Shown in pieces: positions 14,142 to 18,963 of a stretch of DNA of 20,221 nt (its first letter is position 1; each line of letters begins with the position of its first letter). Position numbers and translations under genes: made by a program. The notes beneath the pieces are model-generated. The model saw only the letters and a program-made list of their open reading frames with translations, was not told the origin of the DNA and made no database searches. The DNA is from a virus: positions 1-20,221 of IMG/VR virus record IMGVR_UViG_3300032093_001059, one strand, 5' to 3'.

Positions 14142-14666
14142 TTATTCGGCCATTGCGTCAACGAACAGGTCTACCATACCCAGATCATGAGCTTCGTCAG
14201 ACTCGGTGGCAATAGTAATCAGGTCTGCCACATACTGCATCTGGTTCGGCATACCGCCATTTAGGCTATTGGATTCCATGTGGTAAATCATTCTGTCACT
14301 ACTTAGAACCAGTGCTGATTCCTCTGGGGTCAGGCCGTAGCTCACCAGCCTCTTCATTGCGTCATACGCCAAGTCCTCGGTAATGTGCCTAGCCAGTTCT
14401 GCTGGAACAGTGCTTAGCGCACGGTCGTAAGTTCTGTAAAATAAGTCCCAAAATGGCTTCACTTCAACACCGTCCTTGGCTTTCATTGCCAGATCGGAAC
14501 TTCCACTGGATCGGGTTACTCGCTCAAGGGAATACCCGTGCTTCAAGCACTCCAGCTCGCCCATCAATCCCCCAATCATGTTTCCAGTGTAAAGGCTCTT
14601 TTCCTTTACTCGCTCGGCCAGTCTTTCCAAGAGTAGGCGCATCATTGTTGTTGCTTCGTTTTTCAT
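14142..14666 (-). CDS. Possible PD-(D/E)XK-fold protein (174 aa)
   Basis: 174 residues, ATG overlapping the ERF stop as ATGA. Residues 33-72 show GLMGELECLKHGY, then SSGSSDLAMKAKDGVEVKPFW: a glutamate in a helix (E37), an aspartate (D58) and E68-x-K70 separated by a short strand. That arrangement resembles a restriction-endonuclease-like core, although I do not recognise a family. The remainder is helical with an acidic end. Position right after an annealing protein fits a nuclease or nuclease-fold accessory protein. If the motif is chance, it is simply an unknown early protein. Confidence 0.55.
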   Translation of the reverse strand: MKNEATTMMRLLLERLAERVKEKSLYTGNMIGGLMGELECLKHGYSLERVTRSSGSSDLAMKAKDGVEVKPFWDLFYRTYDRALSTVPAELARHITEDLAYDAMKRLVSYGLTPEESALVLSSDRMIYHMESNSLNGGMPNQMQYVADLITIATESDEAHDLGMVDLFVDAMAE

Positions 14667-15220
14667 TTTTGTAATAAAAGTTGAATGTTTTCTTCTGTGA
14701 TCAGATAGGTCTTTCTGATCTTATCAATAGTAGTCTTACCGCTGTGTAGCTTCTTCTTAGCTGGCTCCCACAACTCATGCTTCGGAGTAAGCTCAGGCTT
14801 CTCCGCACCCTGCTCGTTAAAGTCATCCATATTCTTGCTATCGTCAAGAAGAAAGAGACTAGACATCGCATACTTTCTGGCGTAACTGGACGCCGACCCT
14901 GTAATCTGGGATAGGGTCATCCCCTTCAGCGCTTCGGGATGCCCAGCAAACCCCGTAGCCGAAACGGACTCGACTTCCCCATCCTTGCCCGCCTTGCACA
15001 AGCTCAGCGTAGCGGTACTCTTGACAAAGAGCATGCTCCCTGCCTCGACGATCTCATCCTCGAAGAGCAGTACAACACCGTGAATTTCCATCATGGGCTT
15101 GACCGCCTCGATGATATCCTCTGCCGATCGGTAATTGAAGCCACCGAAGTCATTTCGATGTGCCTTCTTCACTTTCAATTTTCGCTGAATTTCAGCAAGT
15201 GCCAATAGAATAGTGGTCAT
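14663..15220 (-). CDS. erf: ERF-family single-strand annealing protein
   Basis: ERF proteins coat single-stranded DNA and anneal complementary strands, used by phages such as P22 for recombination and genome circularisation. The 185-residue product shows LALAEIQRKLKVKKAHRNDFG (6-26), YRSAEDIIEAVKPMM (30-44), and the diagnostic GSASSYARKYAMSSLFLLDD (108-127). The C-terminus is a short helical domain. A TTG at 15250 would extend it, but that codon lies inside the -7 element of the promoter, so the ATG at 15220 is used. It is the first gene of the leftward early block and is coupled by 4 bases to the next gene. Confidence 0.88.
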   Translation of the reverse strand: MTTILLALAEIQRKLKVKKAHRNDFGGFNYRSAEDIIEAVKPMMEIHGVVLLFEDEIVEAGSMLFVKSTATLSLCKAGKDGEVESVSATGFAGHPEALKGMTLSQITGSASSYARKYAMSSLFLLDDSKNMDDFNEQGAEKPELTPKHELWEPAKKKLHSGKTTIDKIRKTYLITEENIQLLLQK

Positions 15221-15247
15221 TGTATAAGAAGATTGGTTATTGAAATT

Positions 15248-15278
15248 CAAATGTAGAAAGGGTTATTGAATTAACCAA
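15248..15278 (-). promoter_or_regulatory. Bacteroidota-type promoter of the early (erf) operon
   Basis: On the minus strand TACATTTG (15248-15255) matches the Bacteroidota -7 consensus TAnnTTTG exactly, and TTG (15276-15278) lies 20 bases upstream as the -33 element. The predicted transcript would start just before the erf ATG at 15220, fixing the erf start. The GCAAC repeat array begins 38 bases upstream of the -33 element. Confidence 0.65.
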
Positions 15279-15315
15279 GGGGATATTGAGAAAAATTGAA
15301 AAATGCGAAAAGTGC

Positions 15316-15598
15316 TGGCAACATGGCAACAGTGCTGGCAACAAAAATCGGCCTCAGTTTGCTGGAAAACCACTTTGTTGCTATGTTGCTACTGTTGCTA
15401 GGTAGTTGTATAGATTTATAAAGAGAGAGATTACATTAGTGACTTTTCGTGGTTGCTTAGTGATAATTATTTTATATCCCCAGAGAAAGTTTGTGACTTT
15501 TTGCTGGCAACGTAGCAACATTGGTGTTAAGTTGCTGTAGTTCAGTGAGTTTGGTGTTGCTAGCAGTGGTGGCAACAGGGTAGCAACAGGTAGCAACA
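15316..15598. repeat. GCAAC repeat array: eleven exact T(A/G)GCAACA boxes
   Basis: Copies of T(A/G)GCAACA in both orientations: TGGCAACA at 15316, 15324, 15336 and 15570; TAGCAACA at 15513, 15581 and 15591; inverted TGTTGCTA at 15376, 15384, 15393 and 15555; plus the near-match TGGCAACG at 15505. The core GCAAC/GTTGC occurs 14 times, where well under one would be expected in such a length. They come in clusters of two or three with 8 to 15 base spacing. The array fills the gap between the divergent early and terS promoters. It has the look of a multi-site binding region for a DNA-binding protein: a replication origin with iterons, or an operator/partition-type site. Confidence 0.85.
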
Positions 15599-15606
15599 TT
15601 TTCCGC

Positions 15607-15637
15607 TTTCCTTTATAGTCTTGAAGTGCTATATTTC
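15607..15637 (+). promoter_or_regulatory. Probable promoter of the small terminase gene
   Basis: TTTC (15607-15610), 19 bases, TATATTTC (15630-15637): spacing and bases match the Bacteroidota -33/-7 promoter (TTTG/TAnnTTTG) except that the final G of both boxes is C. A transcript from here would begin close to the ATG at 15659. The nearest GCAAC box ends nine bases upstream of the -33 box. Confidence 0.45.
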
Positions 15638-15658
15638 GAAAAACTAAATGCTGATAAT

Positions 15659-16090
15659 ATGAGAGCAGACGGATCAAGACCAAACGAAGGAAGGCCAAGA
15701 GCTTTTAAAAGTCCAGAGGATTTATGGGATGCCTTCTGTAAATATGAAAATTGGGTAGAGTCAAACCCCATTTTGGTTCATGACTTTGTAGGAAAGGACG
15801 GATCGGAGGTTTATAGGAGAAGACAGAGACCATTGGTATTGGAGGGTTTTCAGAGCTGGTTGGTTGATAACGGGTATATTGGGTTTCCTGATATTGATCC
15901 TTATTTGGATGGGACTTATCCCGAGTTTTCCGCTATCTCTCGCGCTATTAAGGGTAAAATACGCCAAGAGCAGATCACTGGAGGCATGGCTGGTATCTAC
16001 AACCCGAGCATCACGGCTAGGCTAAATGGACTCACTGAGAAGCAGGAACTCAAGTTTGTAGAGCAACCTCTGTTCGGTAACGACGAGTAG
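15659..16090 (+). CDS. terS: Terminase small subunit, P22 gp3-like
   Basis: The small subunit recognises the packaging site and regulates the large subunit. 143 residues from the ATG at 15659; an upstream GTG at 15626 would lie within the presumed promoter. GRPRAFKSPEDLWDAFCKY followed by WVESNPI closely parallels the N-terminus of P22 gp3 (FESPEALW...EWVEANP), and the central PLVLEGFQSWLV (the gp3 'MTITGLTLF' position), KGKIRQEQITGGMAGIYNPSI and ITARLNGLTEKQE follow the gp3-type layout. The end is acidic. It stands alone between the repeat array and a terminator, separated from the large subunit by about 2.9 kb holding an opposite-strand cassette. Confidence 0.85.
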   Translation: MRADGSRPNEGRPRAFKSPEDLWDAFCKYENWVESNPILVHDFVGKDGSEVYRRRQRPLVLEGFQSWLVDNGYIGFPDIDPYLDGTYPEFSAISRAIKGKIRQEQITGGMAGIYNPSITARLNGLTEKQELKFVEQPLFGNDE

Positions 16091-16135
16091 TCATAGTCTA
16101 AATTGCATATTCGGATAAACGAATAAGCTGTTTTT

Positions 16136-16168
16136 GCTGGGCTAGTTCTGGAAATCGGCTGGCCCAGC
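16136..16168. other. Inverted repeat downstream of terS
   Basis: GCTGGGC (16136-16142) and GCCCAGC (16162-16168) pair over 7 bp around a 19-base loop, 45 bases after the terS stop. No T-run follows on either strand, so it is not a simple intrinsic terminator; it could be a processing or binding site. Confidence 0.3.
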
Positions 16169-16255
16169 TACACTATCCTATTTTAATCCAAAAAAATACT
16201 ACGGGGGGTATGCCTACAAAAAGTGCCACTTTAGCCTCCTAGGCCCTTAATTCAA

Positions 16256-16299
16256 CTTATCGAATAGATTAGTTTAACTTGTCTAATAGATTAGTTCAA
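16256..16299. repeat. Tandem 22-bp direct repeat
   Basis: Two adjacent 22-base units (16256-16277 and 16278-16299) share AATAGATTAGTT and differ at three positions; the sequence just before (ending TTAATTCAA at 16255) resembles the end of a further, decayed unit. They lie between terS and the rightward terminator, outside any gene. Function unknown; a protein-binding site is the simplest guess. Confidence 0.6.
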
Positions 16300-16300
16300 A

Positions 16301-16327
16301 GGGCTGTTTTCAGTTAGCCCATTTTTT
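16301..16327 (+). terminator. Intrinsic terminator after terS (rightward)
   Basis: GGGCT (16301-16305) pairs with AGCCC (16316-16320) around a 10-base loop, followed by A and six Ts (16322-16327). It would end the terS transcript about 210 bases after its stop, and before the opposite-strand cassette. Confidence 0.55.
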
Positions 16328-16438
16328 ACGGGTATTCATATTTCATTAACCTTTCATTTTTGCCTGTTTTTTTGCCTTATACGGGGACTTTTTACCCTTA
16401 CCTATACTTTACCATTACTTTGAAATTTTAAGCGCTAA

Positions 16439-16461
16439 AAAGGGCTAAAAAATAGCCCTTT
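16439..16461 (-). terminator. Second leftward terminator hairpin of the cassette
   Basis: AAAGGGCTA (16439-16447) and TAGCCCTTT (16453-16461) form a perfect 9-bp stem around five bases. On the minus strand the 3' arm runs into TTT then TT before AGCGC, giving a short T-run. It backs up the terminator at 16483-16507. Confidence 0.6.
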
Positions 16462-16482
16462 GGTTATTGGAAAGAAAGCAAT

Positions 16483-16507
16483 AAAAAAGGGCCTAATTAA
16501 GGCCCTT
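16483..16507 (-). terminator. First leftward intrinsic terminator of the cassette
   Basis: On the minus strand AAGGGCC pairs with GGCCCTT (16501-16507 with 16487-16493; 7-base loop) and the stem runs directly into TTTTTAT (down to 16481). It lies 24 bases after the stop of the glutamine amidotransferase gene, so it cleanly ends that leftward unit. Confidence 0.8.
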
Positions 16508-16530
16508 GAAAGTTTGAATTAAAACAAGTT

Positions 16531-17274
16531 TTAAAGCTCGTTTTCTATCCAGTCTTTACACTCTTTACAAAGGTATGCTTGGAAAGAGTTATTGAATGAA
16601 GTTAGGCCGTAACCATCGCACCCACTGCAAATCGAATAAACTTCACTTTCATTTTCAGCTTTTGGGACTTTGCACCCTTTGGAGGCTTTTGGAGCTTTCC
16701 AGCTTTCCCAATAATCGCCGTAAGAGTAAGCGCCGTAACTATAGGAATTATTCGAATACCAGTTGCCATCGCTTTCCCATATACCTAACCTTTCATTTAT
16801 AATTGAAAATTGCCCTTGGTTATTTAGAAAAACGAGTTTTGAATACCCTATACGGTCAGAAATAAGGCTTTGGATTGCATTATTAGAAAGCAGGTCATTT
16901 TCTGAAATATGCTTCAAATAAACTCTATTAAAGTGCCGTGTGTCGTTTTCCAGTGCGTTACCTAGGCCCGAAATAATGCCGTTGTGCATGAATACTAGGT
17001 TTTCGGACACGTGGAAAGGATGCGTATTTGATAGGTCTATTTTTCCACTTGTCGAAATACGGAAATGGAGTAGAATAGGGCTCTCCGTATTTTCAAAGCG
17101 CTTTAAATACTTTTTATACAGGGCCTTTGAATCCGTGGAAAGGGACTTAAACAGCTTTATTTTTCCGTTTTCAATCCATGCCATACCAAAGCCGTCAGAA
17201 TTATTGGATAGGCTGTTTTGAAAGTAAGTCTTTGAGACTGGATTAGAGTTTTGGTTAAGAATTGCAATACACAT
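16531..17274 (-). CDS. Class II glutamine amidotransferase-like protein with zinc ribbon
   Basis: 247 residues of the Ntn-hydrolase GATase class II type, which release ammonia from glutamine with the N-terminal cysteine (or hydrolyse gamma-glutamyl amides). The sequence starts MC, so removal of Met exposes the nucleophile C2. Further family landmarks are NSDGFGMAW (25-33), LLHFRISTSG (68-77; conserved R72), THPF (84-87) and MHNGII (96-101; N98-G99 oxyanion region). A tyrosine/serine-rich linker (about 172-190) leads to a C-terminal zinc-ribbon-like CSGC (216-219) and CKEC (236-239). It follows the amidoligase by 28 bases, in the same transcript, so it probably feeds or opposes that ligase. 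No synthase domain is attached. An alternative is a stand-alone gamma-glutamyl amidohydrolase. Confidence 0.82.
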   Translation of the reverse strand: MCIAILNQNSNPVSKTYFQNSLSNNSDGFGMAWIENGKIKLFKSLSTDSKALYKKYLKRFENTESPILLHFRISTSGKIDLSNTHPFHVSENLVFMHNGIISGLGNALENDTRHFNRVYLKHISENDLLSNNAIQSLISDRIGYSKLVFLNNQGQFSIINERLGIWESDGNWYSNNSYSYGAYSYGDYWESWKAPKASKGCKVPKAENESEVYSICSGCDGYGLTSFNNSFQAYLCKECKDWIENEL

Positions 17275-17302
17275 TTTTTTTTAAGTTTATAGTTTTGGAT
17301 AA

Positions 17303-18547
17303 TTATTTTTTAAGTAGGTCGGGTAATGTTAATGCGTTTTCCGTTTCGCTTAGCGCCCTTTCTGAAATAGTTACATTTTCAAGGCTTTGCGAATACTTGG
17401 CTATCAAAAGCACTTTCTGTAATAGTTTTTCATAACTGAAAACCTTGGATAAATGCAAGTGTAAAGGGTGGTTAAAATCCGCAATCCAATTAATAACCTG
17501 TAAAGGACTTTTGGTTTTATGCAGGTCTATGATTTGGATTAATTCAAGTCTCCAAAGCAGGTTTTCAATATTCTTAACAGCTGGAAATATCCTAAACTCA
17601 ATACAATGCCTTTTCAAATTAACACTTTGGTATTTTTCCCCGTCCCTTATCAAATCTTTGGTGCTTTTGGCCTTACTCCAGCGTGAATTAATTCTATGCT
17701 CATAAATAGAATAAAGCAGTGGTAAATAGCCCTTTATGTTTTCCAACAAATTAGCGCTTGAATAGTCAGGGTGCGAATAGTTAATGTGACCACCGCAATT
17801 GCTTGAATAATCCGCGTTTATAAGCTCTTTCAATCGGCCAAATTCATTTCTGAAATAATCCTTTGATTCATGCAGGGAAAAAACAGGGCTAACCAGTTCA
17901 AAACCTGTAGTTGCGCATAAACTACCATCATTTTCCTTTCCCCATCCTGTTTCACTTTGTAATTCATGCGCATAAACACTCTGTTTGGCGTCCAAATCTT
18001 CTTTCTCTATTTCAAATCCAATCTTCGCGCCTTCTATAGTGCATTTGAATGCTGGATTTGAACCGTGATAACTGAAATTATATTCGGGTTCAGCCTCTTT
18101 GTGGTATTCGCCGTCACTTTCCCAGTAGTATAAATAGCTTCTATCAAAGTATTCGCCGTCGATATAAGTCACTGTATAGCCACCAATATTTGCTTCGCCA
18201 TCACTCATTATTTCGTCACAGTAATAAGAGCAAAAGCGACGGCCATAAGGGCCGAAACTTTCTATTTCATAATTATTGCCATTAAACCAGCGGGCCGATG
18301 TATCGCAATAAATAGCGCTTGAAATATGAATGCTTTCGTCTTCATAGGTAATTATTAAATCGTCTTCATGATAAATGCACCCATCATTATCGCACCTAAA
18401 CAGGCCGAATTTTGAAAGGTTGGTATTTTCAGCGTGATAATTAGAAATGCCTAACGTTTCAGCCTCAGAAAGTATTTCTTTCAGGTCTTGGCCTTTGAAT
18501 AGGGCAATTTCAGCCAGTAAATCGAGTGTGTGTTGGTCAAACTGCAT
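17303..18547 (-). CDS. Amidoligase (Amidoligase_2, COOH-NH2 ligase) with zinc-finger-like N-terminus
   Basis: 414 residues. Residues about 170-400 carry the Amidoligase_2 signature of glutamate-cysteine-ligase-like COOH-NH2 ligases: GFEIEKED (177-184), ENDGSL (205-210), GFELVSP (215-221), CGGHINYS (251-258), R285 and HCIEFRIFP (314-322), which supply the metal and ATP sites. Such enzymes join a carboxylate to an amine using ATP. The first 115 residues hold C52-x4-C57, C81 and C106-x3-C110, a zinc-finger-like set. It starts four bases after the small membrane-peptide gene and is followed by the class II amidotransferase. Base composition is visibly more AT-rich than the large terminase gene nearby, suggesting recent acquisition. 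Substrate unknown: host wall, surface or protein modification are options. Confidence 0.82.
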   Translation of the reverse strand: MQFDQHTLDLLAEIALFKGQDLKEILSEAETLGISNYHAENTNLSKFGLFRCDNDGCIYHEDDLIITYEDESIHISSAIYCDTSARWFNGNNYEIESFGPYGRRFCSYYCDEIMSDGEANIGGYTVTYIDGEYFDRSYLYYWESDGEYHKEAEPEYNFSYHGSNPAFKCTIEGAKIGFEIEKEDLDAKQSVYAHELQSETGWGKENDGSLCATTGFELVSPVFSLHESKDYFRNEFGRLKELINADYSSNCGGHINYSHPDYSSANLLENIKGYLPLLYSIYEHRINSRWSKAKSTKDLIRDGEKYQSVNLKRHCIEFRIFPAVKNIENLLWRLELIQIIDLHKTKSPLQVINWIADFNHPLHLHLSKVFSYEKLLQKVLLIAKYSQSLENVTISERALSETENALTLPDLLKK

Positions 18548-18551
18548 AGGA

Positions 18552-18689
18552 TTAGAAAGTTAATAGGTTTGAGAAAATTGAAAATTCACGGCCGATAAGG
18601 ACTAAACCAGTGAATAAAATAGCACTTAGCCCGCTGATAACTACCAGATTTTCAAGGGCTTGCAGGATAATTAATTTTTTAGTTTTCAT
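18552..18689 (-). CDS. Small membrane peptide leading the amidoligase unit (45 aa)
   Basis: A 45-codon frame from ATG 18689 to TAA 18552-18554. It begins with the basic MKTKK, then hydrophobic LIILQALENLVVISGLSAILFTGLVLIG (about residues 6-33), R34-E35, and a second hydrophobic end FSIFSNLLTF. This fits a one- or two-helix inner-membrane peptide. It is the first gene after the promoter at 18712-18741 and lies four bases before the amidoligase ATG, so it is probably translated with it. It could anchor or direct the ligase complex to the membrane; no family is recognised. Confidence 0.62.
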   Translation of the reverse strand: MKTKKLIILQALENLVVISGLSAILFTGLVLIGREFSIFSNLLTF

Positions 18690-18711
18690 AGCTTTTTTTT
18701 TACGCATGCCC

Positions 18712-18741
18712 AAAAATAGAAAAAAGGGTATTCAAAGCAAT
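18712..18741 (-). promoter_or_regulatory. Bacteroidota-type promoter of the amidoligase cassette
   Basis: On the minus strand TTG (18739-18741), 19 bases, TATTTTTG (18712-18719): an exact match to TTG-N19-TAnnTTTG. The transcript would start about 20 bases before the 45-aa peptide ATG. This gives the cassette its own promoter, independent of the late genes around it. Confidence 0.72.
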
Positions 18742-18963
18742 AGCCTGCAGGTTATTTATAGGTTTTTTGCTGGAAAAACGTTTCAAACTAGGCGCTTCGT
18801 TGATTATTTAGGAATGCCTCGTTTTTGGCTTGCTGGAGATCGAGGCAGGGCATGGGGGTCTCCATAATTCTCTACCCCCCAATAAGCTCTTTGCCTCCTA
18901 AAAATTTAGCCAGCATTTTTCCTCTCTATAGCCTATCTTGCGTCTTCACCATCCGTTCTGAAC
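18742..18963. other. Leader region upstream of terL, no clear gene
   Basis: About 220 bases between the cassette promoter and the large terminase start. It holds a GGGGGT/ACCCCC inverted repeat (18854-18859 and 18874-18879, 14-base loop) but no T-run. No convincing rightward promoter was found; TATCTTGC near 18934 is a poor -7 candidate. Packaging-initiation (pac or cos) sites often lie near terminase genes, but nothing here identifies one. Confidence 0.35.

Larger units (their letters stand above)
16439..18741 (-). other. Self-contained accessory cassette (moron-like) between terS and terL
   Basis: A 2.3-kb unit with its own promoter, three genes (membrane peptide, amidoligase, class II glutamine amidotransferase) and two tandem terminators, all opposite to the terminase genes on both sides. 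Autonomous transcription, AT-rich composition and insertion between functionally linked genes are the marks of a phage 'moron'. No flanking target repeats or recombinase were seen. Confidence 0.7.

Noticed and set aside
15316-15598. CRISPR array
   Set aside because: Repeat units are only about 8 bases, in both orientations and irregularly spaced, with no spacers of constant length.
15381-15698. 105-codon minus-strand ORF across the repeat array
   Set aside because: Its protein is made of repeat-derived leucine/threonine strings, it runs through the terS promoter and start, and it covers the GCAAC boxes.
16136-16168. Intrinsic terminator directly after terS
   Set aside because: The stem is good but there is no T-run on either strand; the hairpin at 16301-16327 is the better terminator.
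18707-18868. 53-codon basic plus-strand frame (MPKNRKKGIQS...) upstream of terL
   Set aside because: It overlaps the exact promoter of the opposite-strand cassette, has no promoter or coupled neighbour, and shows no family motif. It is not impossible, but support is too thin.
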